Source: Kitasatospora azatica KCTC 9699 (GTDB taxonomy: Bacteria > Actinomycetota > Actinomycetes > Streptomycetales > Streptomycetaceae). From it: 64,000 bases of DNA. Where the stretch lies: assembly GCF_000744785.1 (NCBI RefSeq), contig NZ_JQMO01000003.1:5456001-5520000 (forward strand), given 5' to 3'. The position numbers and the translations under genes are program-made. Every line of letters starts with the position of its first letter. The stretch's first letter is position 1. Shown piece after piece: positions 54,875 through 62,393 of the stretch. The notes below the pieces were generated by a model. It did not search any database, had not been told where the DNA came from, and saw only the letters and a program-made list of their open reading frames with translations.

Positions 54875-55978
54875 ATGGGCGGAATAGACGTGGTCAACGG
54901 AGTCGCCGGCGCCGTGATCGGGATGCTGCTCGCGGTGCTGTTCCAACAGCCGCTGCAGGACGTATGGTTCAGGGTTCGCAGACGCTGGTTCGGCGCGGTT
55001 CGAAGCCTCCGGTTCCGGGAGGAGCCCAGTCCCTCGTGGACGACCTTCTCGCTGGGCCCGCTCCACACGTCGGCGCTGATCGTCGAGGGCGACGGCGAAA
55101 CACCCATCCGCGCCGAGAACGTACACATCCAGGTACTCGATGGCGAGACCGAGCTTCCTGCGGAGATCGCGCACTGGTGGGACGAGATCGAAGCCGAAAG
55201 CGCCCGGCTCCGGGCGGAGGGACGAACGCCGATCTGGAACGGTCTCCGGTACTCGGTCGAGTCGTTCGACGTCTCCCGCACGCCCCTCGACGAGCAACCG
55301 GAAGTCCGCCTACGGCTGCGGCCCACGGACTACTACACCTTCCTCGCCGCCCAGCAGCTCGACCGGCGGCTGCCCGACGGGACCACGCTACGGTCCCGCT
55401 ACCTCGACCCCGGCCGCCCGCTCGAGGCGCCGGCGTTCCTGCAGTGCAGCTTGGGCGTCAACATCGCGGTGGTGACCGCCGACGACCTGCTGGTCGTCAG
55501 TCAGCGCAGCGACCGGGTCCGGATGGCACCGGGCATCTGGAACTCCTCCGTCAACGAGGGCGTGTCCCGGCACATCGATTCATCCGGCAGGAGCGCCCCG
55601 GTCCTCCATGCAGTTGCCCAGCGCGGCATGCGGGAGGAGATCTCCCTGGAGCCGCACGAGTACTCCCTCGAGCTCCTGGCCTTCGTACTGGACGTGGAGA
55701 AGCGCCAGTGGAGTGCCCACTTCTACGCGCGCCTGCACGAGTTGACCCGCCAGGGACTCCAGGCCCGGCTGAGCAGAGGGGTCGCCGACAGGTGGGAGCA
55801 CCAGACCATCGACTACGTCCCGTTCCGCGCGGCAACCGTGGCCAGGTACCTGCTGCACACGGACCGCATCCACCGCTGGGCTCCGGTCGCCCCGGCACTG
55901 TTCCACCTGGCGCTGGTCCACGTGCACGGGCGAGCGACGGTAGAACGGGCCGAGGCGCAGGTCGTTCGACGCCGGTAG
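54875..55978 (+). CDS. membrane-anchored Nudix-like domain protein
   Basis: The 367-residue protein has an N-terminal TM helix (GVAGAVIGMLLAVLFQQPL) and a basic stop-transfer. A beta-rich N-domain (residues about 45-190) leads to a Nudix-like C-domain: LGVNIAVVTADDLLVVSQRS, GIWNSSVNEGVSR, and QRGMREEISLEPHE, where the REExxxE core sits in place of a full GX5EX7REUXEEXGU box. The leading Gly-x5-Glu is not conserved, so hydrolase activity is uncertain. I do not know this family. Its position next to a TIR stub suggests an accessory or defence context, but this is inference. ATG 54875 lacks a strong ribosome site. Confidence 0.6.
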   Translation: MGGIDVVNGVAGAVIGMLLAVLFQQPLQDVWFRVRRRWFGAVRSLRFREEPSPSWTTFSLGPLHTSALIVEGDGETPIRAENVHIQVLDGETELPAEIAHWWDEIEAESARLRAEGRTPIWNGLRYSVESFDVSRTPLDEQPEVRLRLRPTDYYTFLAAQQLDRRLPDGTTLRSRYLDPGRPLEAPAFLQCSLGVNIAVVTADDLLVVSQRSDRVRMAPGIWNSSVNEGVSRHIDSSGRSAPVLHAVAQRGMREEISLEPHEYSLELLAFVLDVEKRQWSAHFYARLHELTRQGLQARLSRGVADRWEHQTIDYVPFRAATVARYLLHTDRIHRWAPVAPALFHLALVHVHGRATVERAEAQVVRRR

Positions 55979-56113
55979 CACCTGACAATCCGTCGACCGT
56001 AATCCTCAGGGTCCGGCTACGGCCCGCACCCCGACACGGCGAACCCGCTGATCGCTCTGCGAGCCACCTTCACCGCCGAGGACCCCTTCGCGGTCGAAGC
56101 CCTGATCAGGGAG

Positions 56114-56545
56114 GTGCTGCTCGCGATCCTCCCCTTCGCCGCAGGTGCCGCGGCGGACTGGCCTGCCGATGACCGGTGGCCGGACCTCCTGCCGGACTGG
56201 TTCGTGCAGCGCTGCGCTCCAGAAGCCCCGGACGGTCCGGAGGCTCCGGCGGGGCTGCGCACTCCCGGCGACTGGTTCTCCTGGTGGCGCGGCCTGACCC
56301 AGCGGCAGCGGGAGTTCGAAATCAGGGTGGACGCCGTGGCCGACTGGCGGCTGTTGGACTGGATCAACCTGTTCGATCCCAACGGGATGGCCGATCGCCG
56401 CAGCTGGCGGTTGTGGGACAGCGGGGTCAGCGGCCGTGGCGTCGGTTGGATCAGCGTCGGCGTGGACGGGCATCCGTATGGTGGCGGCGGAGCCCTGCGC
56501 TGGCTGATCGAAGCCGCAGGCGGCTATGACATCGAGCTCGCTTGA
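56114..56545 (+). CDS. hypothetical protein, possibly 5'-truncated
   Basis: The frame reads LLAILPFAAGAAADWPADDRW, DWFSWWRGLTQRQREFEIRV, WRLLDWINLFDPNG, WRLWDSGVSGRGVGWISVGVDGHP, with codon bias of a real gene. In-frame sequence of the same character continues upstream to 56003 (ANPLIALRATFTAEDPFAVEALIREV) but contains no ATG or GTG; TAA lies at 56000-56002. Either GTG 56114 is the true start, or the gene lost its 5' end. I recognise no family with confidence. The size is 143 residues from GTG. Confidence 0.55.
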   Translation: MLLAILPFAAGAAADWPADDRWPDLLPDWFVQRCAPEAPDGPEAPAGLRTPGDWFSWWRGLTQRQREFEIRVDAVADWRLLDWINLFDPNGMADRRSWRLWDSGVSGRGVGWISVGVDGHPYGGGGALRWLIEAAGGYDIELA

Positions 56546-56653
56546 GGCCGGAGCCGGTGGGCGTCGACGGCGGGGCCCGCAGATATCCGCTCGTCGTCCG
56601 TTCGGGGTGGCCGCTACGGTGGGCAGCCGATCGAGGGAGACAAGGAGAGCACG

Positions 56654-57013
56654 ATGGCCCAGGCGCAGACGGTGACGCTGTGGCGTCCGACCGGACCGGA
56701 GGAGCTCGCGTTGGTCGAGGCGTCCGGGTGGCGTGCCTGGCCGCCGCGGCTGCCCGAGCAGCCCATCTTCTACCCGGTGTTGAACGAGGACTACGCGGTC
56801 CGCATCGCGCGGGACTGGAACGTGCCGGCTTCGGGTGTCGGCTTTGTGACGCGGTTCGAGGTCGACGCCGAGTTCCTGGCGCGTTACCCGGTTCGTCAGG
56901 CGGGCGGTGAGACGATCCTCGAGCTGTGGGTGCCGGCGGAGGAGTTGGCGGAGTTCAACCGGCACATCGTCGGCGCCATCGAGGTCGTCCACGAGTTCCG
57001 GCCGGAGGTGTGA
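56654..57013 (+). CDS. ADP-ribosylation/crystallin-J1-like small protein
   Basis: The 119-residue cytosolic protein reads VTLWRPTGPEELALVEASGWRAW, PPRLPEQPIFYPVLNEDYAV, RDWNVPASGVGFVTRFEVD and ELWVPAEELAEFNRHIVG. Streptomycete databases name these ADP-ribosylation/crystallin J1, but the protein is far shorter than ADP-ribosylglycohydrolases and has none of their Asp clusters, so no enzyme role is claimed. It is usually followed by an ATP-grasp gene, as here by a truncated one. ATG 56654 follows AAGGAG. Confidence 0.75.
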   Translation: MAQAQTVTLWRPTGPEELALVEASGWRAWPPRLPEQPIFYPVLNEDYAVRIARDWNVPASGVGFVTRFEVDAEFLARYPVRQAGGETILELWVPAEELAEFNRHIVGAIEVVHEFRPEV

Positions 57014-57420
57014 ACACGGGCCCGGCGCCGGTTCTGCTGACGTCGGCCCAGCGGACCAGCACGACCGTGCTGCTCGCCGAGGCCGCCGCGCGCCGTGGTC
57101 TGGAGGTCGCGACGCTGGACGGGCCGCTGCTCATCGAGACGTGGGCCGGCCGACAGGTGCACTGGTACGGCGGTCCGCTCGCGGCTGACCGGATCGGCGG
57201 CGGGCTGGACCTTGCCCTGCTGGAGCCGGCCGACGACTGGCTGGCCGGGCTGCCGGAGGAGTTCACCGGCCGCCGGATCGAGCTGACCACGCTGTCGGAG
57301 GCCTGGACGGCGCGGCGCTCGCTGTTCGCGAAGCCGCCCAGCGACAAGCAGTTCCCTGCCGAGGTCTACGCCGATGGCAGCCGGCTGCCCCGCGCGGGCG
57401 AGCGGACCGCGGCCGGCACC
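57010..57420 (+). pseudogene. ATP-grasp domain protein, 5' fragment
   Basis: The GTG at 57010 overlaps the preceding stop (GTGTGAAC). The product APVLLTSAQRTSTTVLLAEAAARRG, VHWYGGPLAADRIGGGLDLAL, LPEEFTGRRIELTTL and LFAKPPSDKQFPAEVYADGS matches the first about 130 residues of actinobacterial ATP-grasp ligases, including the first nucleotide-binding Lys (KPPSDK). After GSRLPRAGER the family sequence stops, though the frame continues as unrelated sequence to 57876. The catalytic half (metal and ATP-grasp core) is missing, so the gene is dead. The break falls near 57400-57430. Confidence 0.72.
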
Positions 57421-57429
57421 GTGGTCGGC

Positions 57430-57561
57430 GGCTCGGCCCAGCGCCGTCGTTGTCGTCCTGGTGCTGTCGACTCCGGGCCGCCGCTCGGTGATGACCAGCG
57501 CGGCGACGGCGCCGAGCAGCGCCACGCCGAGCACGACGGCCAGGACTACGGAGAGGTTCAT
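57430..57561 (-). pseudogene. 5' end of a small membrane-protein gene, truncated
   Basis: From ATG 57561, preceded by GAAGG, the minus strand encodes NLSVVLAVVLGVALLGAVAA (one TM helix) and LVITERRPGVDSTRTTTTAL, then runs into the antisense of the ATP-grasp fragment with no stop until 56896. It looks like the beginning of a short membrane protein whose remainder was deleted. The stub and the ATP-grasp stub face each other at about 57420. I do not recognise the protein. The adjoining 57562-57719 holds nothing that I can support. Confidence 0.42.
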
Positions 57562-57719
57562 GCGACCGCCTTCATCGGGACCTGGTCTGGCACGTGGGAG
57601 AAGTCACCGGCCCGCTACGGCCCCGGCCGCCGAACGGCTCACCCCACGCCGAGCCGACCGCCGCGACCACCCGGCGTCGCGCGCCCGGCAGGATCCACAG
57701 GAGCGGCCCTGGCTCTCTC

Positions 57720-58769
57720 TCAGTGCCCGACGATCCGCCGGAGCCAGCGGGAACGGGCGTCGCGGGCATCCCGGCTGAGGACCGCCCGCGGTGCGAGGGT
57801 GTCGAAGCCGTGGAACGCGCCGGGCCACACGTGCAGTTCGGCCTGGCCGCCGGCCTGCCAGATCCCATTGGCGTAGGCCACCGCCTCGTCCCTGAAGGTC
57901 TCGGCCGAGCCGACCTCGACGTAGGCCGGGGGCAGCCCGGACAGATCGGTGGCGCGCGCCGGGGCCGCGTAGGGCGACAGGTCGGCGGCGCCGTACCTGT
58001 CGCCCAGCAGCGCCTGCCACGCGGTCGCGTTGGAGGTTCGGTCCCAGGTGTCGCGGCCGGCCAGCTGGTGGCTGGAGAAGGTGCTGTTGCGGTCGTCGAG
58101 CATCGGGCTCAGGAGCAGTTGACCGATCGGGGTCGGCCCGCCCCGGTCGCGGGTCAGCAGGGCGAGCGCCGCAGCCAGTCCGGCGCCGGCGCTCTTCCCC
58201 CCGATGATCACCCGGTCCGGGTCGAGGCCCAGTTCGGCCGCGTGCTCGGCCGCCCAGACGAGTCCGGCGTAGCAGTCCTCCACGGGGCCCGGGTACCGCG
58301 TCTGCGGGGCCAGCCGGTACTCCACGGAGATGACCGCGAGTTGGAGCGGGAGCGCCCAGTCGCGGAGCACCTTCGGGAGTACGGACCAGGCATTGCCCAT
58401 GATCATTCCGCCGCCGTGCAGGTAGTACAGGAGCGGCAGGGGACCGGCGAGTCCGGCAGGCCGTGCGCTGACGAGCCTGACCTCGGTCGCGTTGCTCCCG
58501 TGGCGGGGTCCCGGTGCGAGCAGTTCCGCGACCTCGAACCGGCCGTCGGCCCGCAGCTCCCGAACCGTCGGCCTGGGCCGGGCCGTGGCATCCCGCTGCT
58601 GCCTGGCCGCGAGGTTCTCCGGGGTGACCGGCTCGCTCGCCTCCGCTCCCAGGGCTGCCAACGCGGCACGCAGCTCCCGGTCGAAGGGAGGCGCCGGCCG
58701 AGCCGGTGAGGCAGGGCCGTGCTCCACCGGCATTCCATCGACGCCCACCACAGGACCCCCCTCGGCCAT
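57720..58769 (-). CDS. alpha/beta-hydrolase, acetyl-esterase (HSL) type
   Basis: The 349-residue esterase of the hormone-sensitive-lipase family shows the oxyanion motif YYLHGGGMIMG, SVEYRLAPQTRYPG, the nucleophile in IIGGKSAGAGLAAAL (GKSAG), the Asp in PPAYVEVGSAETFRDEAV, and the His in FHGFDTLAP. It hydrolyses short acyl esters. ATG 58769 was chosen by length; ATG 58733 is also possible and the frame is open to 58910. It follows the AraC-type gene on the same strand by 68 bp and may be its target or a passenger of the same transcript. Confidence 0.87.
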   Translation of the reverse strand: MAEGGPVVGVDGMPVEHGPASPARPAPPFDRELRAALAALGAEASEPVTPENLAARQQRDATARPRPTVRELRADGRFEVAELLAPGPRHGSNATEVRLVSARPAGLAGPLPLLYYLHGGGMIMGNAWSVLPKVLRDWALPLQLAVISVEYRLAPQTRYPGPVEDCYAGLVWAAEHAAELGLDPDRVIIGGKSAGAGLAAALALLTRDRGGPTPIGQLLLSPMLDDRNSTFSSHQLAGRDTWDRTSNATAWQALLGDRYGAADLSPYAAPARATDLSGLPPAYVEVGSAETFRDEAVAYANGIWQAGGQAELHVWPGAFHGFDTLAPRAVLSRDARDARSRWLRRIVGH

Positions 58770-58837
58770 GGAATGCCCGGCGGCACCCCGACCAGGACAG
58801 CTTGCCAGCCTGATCGCGCGATGGAGGCCCCGGCCCA

Positions 58838-59302
58838 TCAGGCCGGTTGAGGCTCCCTCAGCGGCGCCTCCCGATTCCTGACCGGCCTGCTCACCTGCTT
58901 CGCCACGCATGACGGCAGCCCCGCCGCCCCGCCCGCCGCCCGGCGCTGGTAGGTGCTGGGCGGCATGCCGACCAGCTCGGCGAAGCGAGTGCTGAAGGTG
59001 CCCAGCGAGGAGCAGCCGACCGCGAAGCAGACCTCGGTGACGGTGAGGTCGCCCCGACGCAGCAGCGCCATCGCGCGCTCGATGCGACGCGTCATCAGAT
59101 AGGCGTACGGCGACTCGTCGTAGGCCAGCCGGAACTGACGGCTGAGGTGCCCGGCCGACATGTTCACGCCTCGGGCGAGCACCTCGACGTTCAGCGGCTG
59201 CGCGTACTCCCGGTCGATCCGGTCACGGACACGGCGCAGTCGTGCGAGGTCCTTCAGGCGCTGCGCCGCCGTGAGGGCGCGCCCCCATGCGGGATGGCAC
59301 AC
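58838..59302 (-). CDS. AraC-type HTH regulator
   Basis: The 154-residue protein is mainly a DNA-binding domain: RDRIDREYAQPLNVEVLARGVNMSAGHLSRQF (first HTH), SPYAYLMTRRIERAMALLRRGDL and VTEVCFAVGCSSLGTFSTRFAELVG (second HTH). There is no sensor domain. In actinobacteria this short form is commonly linked to a VOC gene, as here (59378-59788). GTG 59302 follows GAAAGGA. It likely controls the VOC gene or the hydrolase; the operator is not identified. Confidence 0.9.
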   Translation of the reverse strand: MCHPAWGRALTAAQRLKDLARLRRVRDRIDREYAQPLNVEVLARGVNMSAGHLSRQFRLAYDESPYAYLMTRRIERAMALLRRGDLTVTEVCFAVGCSSLGTFSTRFAELVGMPPSTYQRRAAGGAAGLPSCVAKQVSRPVRNREAPLREPQPA

Positions 59303-59377
59303 GAGAGAAGTCCTTTCGTCTGTGGGGGAGCGGCGGGGGCGGGGGTGCTGCCGGGGCCGCATCGAGGACCGAACGGC

Positions 59378-59788
59378 TCAGCGGAGCTCTTGGATTCGGA
59401 TCAGGTTGCCCGCCGGATCGCGGAAGGCGCAGTCGCGAACCCCGTACGGCTGCTCGGTCGGCTCCTGGACGACCTCGGCGTCGCCGGCCTGCAGCCGCTC
59501 GAAGGTGGCGTCGAGGTCCTTGGTGGCCAGCAGGATCCAGCCGTAGGTGCCCTTGGCCATCATCTCGACGATGGTGCGGCGCTCGTCCTCGGTGATGCCC
59601 GGGTCGGCGGCCGGCGGCGCCAGCAGGATGGACGTGCCGGGCTGGTCGGCGGGGCCGACCGTGATCCAGCGCATCTTGCCCTGCCCGACGTCGCTGCGGA
59701 CCTCGAAGCCCAGCGTGTCGCGGTAGAAGGCCACCGCGGCGTCCGGGTCGTCGTGCGGGAGGGAGGTGGTGTGAATGGTGATGTCCAT
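59378..59788 (-). CDS. VOC-fold (glyoxalase/bleomycin-resistance-like) protein
   Basis: The 136-residue protein reads ITIHTTSLPHDDPDAAVAFYRDTLGFEVRSD in the first beta-alpha-beta-beta-beta unit and ATFERLQAGDAEVVQEP..VRDCAFRDPAGNLIRIQEL in the second. Metal ligands are plausible at His and the Glu near the end. The role may be dioxygenase, glyoxalase or drug binding; not determinable. It is the first gene of a run VOC, araC, hydrolase on the minus strand. ATG 59788 begins the fold. Confidence 0.88.
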   Translation of the reverse strand: MDITIHTTSLPHDDPDAAVAFYRDTLGFEVRSDVGQGKMRWITVGPADQPGTSILLAPPAADPGITEDERRTIVEMMAKGTYGWILLATKDLDATFERLQAGDAEVVQEPTEQPYGVRDCAFRDPAGNLIRIQELR

Positions 59789-59876
59789 GGGCGCCACGCT
59801 AGTCGCGGTCAGGTGACCCGCGCTTCTCGAATCCTGATCGGTCCGGCTGGCTGTTCCGGCGGGCGGATGCTCGGGA

Positions 59877-61730
59877 TCACGGTGCCGCCCCGCTGACCGA
59901 CGCCCCGGCGGGGGTGTCGTCGAGGAAGCCGCCGGACTGGTGTTGCCACAGTTTGGCGTAGGCGCCGTCCGCGGTGAGCAGCTCCTGGTGGGTGCCCTGT
60001 TCGAGGATCCGGCCGCGGTCGACGACGACGAGCCGGTCCATCTTGGCGACGGTGCTCAGCCGGTGGGCGACGACCAAGGCCGTGCGCCCCTCCATGAGTC
60101 GCCACAGGGCCTGCTGGACCAGGATCTCGCTCTCGGAGTCCAGGGCGCTGGTCGCCTCGTCCAGCAGCAGGATGGGCGCGTCGCGCAGGATCGCCCGGGC
60201 GAGCGCGACCCGCTGGCGCTGTCCGCCGGAGAGCTTGACGCCGCGCTCGCCCACCATGGTCTCGAAGCCCTCCGGCAGCGCCTCGGCGAACTCGGTGACG
60301 TGCGCCGCCTCGGCGGCCCGGCGGATCTCGGCCTCGGTGGCGTCCGGCCGGGCGAACGCGATGTTCTCGCGCAGCGTGCGGTGGAACATCGCCGGGTCCT
60401 GCGGCACGTAGGCGATCTGGCCGCGCAGGTCGGCCTGGCGCAGCCTGCTGATGTCCTGACCCCCGATCAGGATCCGCCCGGCGTCGATGTCGGTCATCCG
60501 CAGCAGCAGCCGGGTGAGGGTGGTCTTGCCCCCGCCGGACCGGCCGACCAGGCCGATCTTCGCCCCGCTGGGCACGGCCAGGTCGAGGCCCTGGAAGATC
60601 GGCTCGGCGCCCGCGTAGGCGAAGGTCACCTGCTCGAAGCGGACGTCGGCGGCCTGGCGCCGCAGCGGTTCCGGCGAGGGCGGGTCGAGCACGGTCGGCG
60701 GCGTCAGCAGCAGCTCGGTGAACTGCGCCGCCTCGGTCATCGAGCTCTCCAACCGGCGGTAGATCTGGTTGAACTCGAACATGATCCGCGTCGCGCTGCT
60801 GTAGTACGTGAAGGCGACCATCACCGCCTCCACGCCGTGCCTGCCCCCGCCGAGGGTGACCGCGAGCAGCAGGCCCAGCGCGTTCGTCAGCACGGACATC
60901 GGGGCGACCAGCGTGTCGATCCGCAGATTGCTGTAGTCCCAGGAACGCAGCGCCAGGCTGCGCGACTTCGCGACGCGGGAGCGGTGTTCGGCGGCCTCGC
61001 GGTCCTCGGCGGCGAACGCCCGGACGGTGTCCATGTTCATCAGGCTGTCGGCGACATGGCCCGAGACCCGGGCGAACGCCTCCTCGCGCTGGTCGACCAG
61101 CCGCTGGCGGCGCCGGATGAGGGGCGTCACGCACACCGCCGTCAGCGTGATCATCGCCAGCAGCCCGACGACGAGCAGCGGTTGGTACTGCCACAGCACC
61201 ACCGAGCCGAACAGCAGCGGCACGAAGCTGGCCACCACCGAGAAGGTCAGCGTGTCCACGAACTCCTCGAAGCGCGAGGCGAAGCTCAGCACCCGCTTGG
61301 TCAGCGAACCGGCGAAGTTGTCGTGGAAGAACGCGGAGTCCTTGGCGAACAGCTCGTCCATCCCGATCACGTACAGGTGCTCGATGCCGCGTGCCTCAAG
61401 GCGGTTCATGCAGTGCAGGCCGATGCGCCAGAGCGTCTCGGCGACCAGCAGGACGCCGCCGAAGGCCAGCACGTAGGGCAGCATGGTGCCGAGGCCGAGA
61501 CCTTCCCCCAGCCTTCGGCCGGGGGTGCTCCCATCGCCGGCGATGCGACCGACCAGCTTGGCGACCACCAGCGGCGCGATGTAGGCGATCCCGATGTTGC
61601 CCAGCGCCGGTAGCAGCATGGCCGGCAGGGCCAGTCTCGGCGATCGGGCCAACTCCCGTCCGTAGTAACGAAGTGCGAGGAGTACCGAGGCCCGACCGGG
61701 CGAGCCCTGGCGCGATTCAGACGATCCCAT
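59877..61730 (-). CDS. exporter-type ABC transporter, fused permease-ATPase
   Basis: The 617-residue half-transporter has a six-helix membrane domain (residues about 15-330) and an ATPase domain with Walker A VGRSGGGKTTLTRLL, Q-loop YVPQDPAMFHRTL, signature KLSGGQRQRVALA, Walker B ILLLDEATSALD and a D-loop/H-switch VVAHRLSTV. It probably works as a dimer with the second ABC gene at 62139 or as a homodimer. Residues 66-80 (DGSTPGRRLGEGLGL) are encoded by a palindromic insertion-like sequence (61505-61525), within a loop of the membrane domain. ATG 61730 is chosen; an earlier start is not needed. Confidence 0.92.
   Translation of the reverse strand: MGSSESRQGSPGRASVLLALRYYGRELARSPRLALPAMLLPALGNIGIAYIAPLVVAKLVGRIAGDGSTPGRRLGEGLGLGTMLPYVLAFGGVLLVAETLWRIGLHCMNRLEARGIEHLYVIGMDELFAKDSAFFHDNFAGSLTKRVLSFASRFEEFVDTLTFSVVASFVPLLFGSVVLWQYQPLLVVGLLAMITLTAVCVTPLIRRRQRLVDQREEAFARVSGHVADSLMNMDTVRAFAAEDREAAEHRSRVAKSRSLALRSWDYSNLRIDTLVAPMSVLTNALGLLLAVTLGGGRHGVEAVMVAFTYYSSATRIMFEFNQIYRRLESSMTEAAQFTELLLTPPTVLDPPSPEPLRRQAADVRFEQVTFAYAGAEPIFQGLDLAVPSGAKIGLVGRSGGGKTTLTRLLLRMTDIDAGRILIGGQDISRLRQADLRGQIAYVPQDPAMFHRTLRENIAFARPDATEAEIRRAAEAAHVTEFAEALPEGFETMVGERGVKLSGGQRQRVALARAILRDAPILLLDEATSALDSESEILVQQALWRLMEGRTALVVAHRLSTVAKMDRLVVVDRGRILEQGTHQELLTADGAYAKLWQHQSGGFLDDTPAGASVSGAAP
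61505..61525. repeat. short palindromic repeat inserted in frame in an ABC gene
   Basis: CCCCCAGCC-TTC-GGCCGGGGG, flanked by CTT and TGCTCCCAT, forms a stem with one mismatch. On the minus strand it reads GGGAGCACCCCCGGCCGAAGGCTGGGGGAAG, a motif I recall as recurring between and inside streptomycete genes. It adds about 12 codons to the ABC protein without breaking the frame. That recurrence is from memory and cannot be checked here. Confidence 0.5.
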
Positions 61731-61856
61731 CCCAACCCCGAATTCCCGTGTGGCGGTGTGCGAGGAGGCCAAGGACCGTAGTGTCCCGCGTGGGCGGCTG
61801 AGGAGTCCAAGCGTTTTACCTGGGTGTTGGGGCGCTGGAGGACATACCCTCAGGCC

Positions 61857-62393
61857 ATGGCCGACACCACCGAAACCACACCTGGCTGGCTCGCTCCCGA
61901 GGAGCTGGAGACGACACGGGCACGAATGCCGATCCTGTACGTCGAAGCGGTACCGGTTCGCGTCGACGTCGCGGGGGAGGTCACCCAGGTCGGGCTCCTG
62001 CTGCGGATCGGGCCGGACGGCACGGTGAGCCGGACCCTGGTCTCCGGTCGGGTGCTGCACCACGAACGGATCCGCGACGCGCTGCTGCGCAACCTGGAGA
62101 AGGACCTCGGCCCGGTGGCGCTGCCCCGCATCCCGGCCTCACTGCAGCCGTTCACCGTCGCCGAGTACTTCCCGACCCTGGGCATCACCGAGTTCCACGA
62201 CCCCCGCCAGCACGCGGTCTCCCTCGCCTACGTCATCCCCGTGGCCGGCGACTGCCGCCCGCGCCAGGACGCCCTCGACCTGGTCTGGTTCACCCCCGAG
62301 GAGGCCGCCTCCGCGATGGTGCAGAACGAGATGCCCGGCGGGCAGGGGGTGTTGCTCAAGCGGGCTCTCGCGCACATCGGGCGCCTCGGCTGA
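61857..62393 (+). CDS. NUDIX-hydrolase-family protein (DUF4916)
   Basis: The 178-residue protein starts PGWLAPEELETTRARMPILYVEAVPV and continues VGLLLRIGPDGTVSRTLVSGRV, LLRNLEKDLGPVALPRIP, VAEYFPTLGITEFHDPRQHAVSLAYVIPV and WFTPEEA. The pattern is that of the DUF4916 Nudix-fold group, in which the canonical Nudix box is weak, so catalysis is unproven. It lies between two ABC transporter genes on the other strand. The upstream ABC gene reads 255 bp into it antisense. ATG 61857 is preceded by GGAGG at 61837, rather distant. Confidence 0.85.
   Translation: MADTTETTPGWLAPEELETTRARMPILYVEAVPVRVDVAGEVTQVGLLLRIGPDGTVSRTLVSGRVLHHERIRDALLRNLEKDLGPVALPRIPASLQPFTVAEYFPTLGITEFHDPRQHAVSLAYVIPVAGDCRPRQDALDLVWFTPEEAASAMVQNEMPGGQGVLLKRALAHIGRLG

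Noticed and set aside
56896..57561. 221-codon minus-strand gene
   Set aside because: Only the first about 44 codons look coding; the rest is antisense to the crystallin-J1-like and ATP-grasp genes.
57594..58709. Plus-strand 371-codon frame over the esterase
   Set aside because: Antisense to a clear HSL-type esterase; the product has no recognisable fold.
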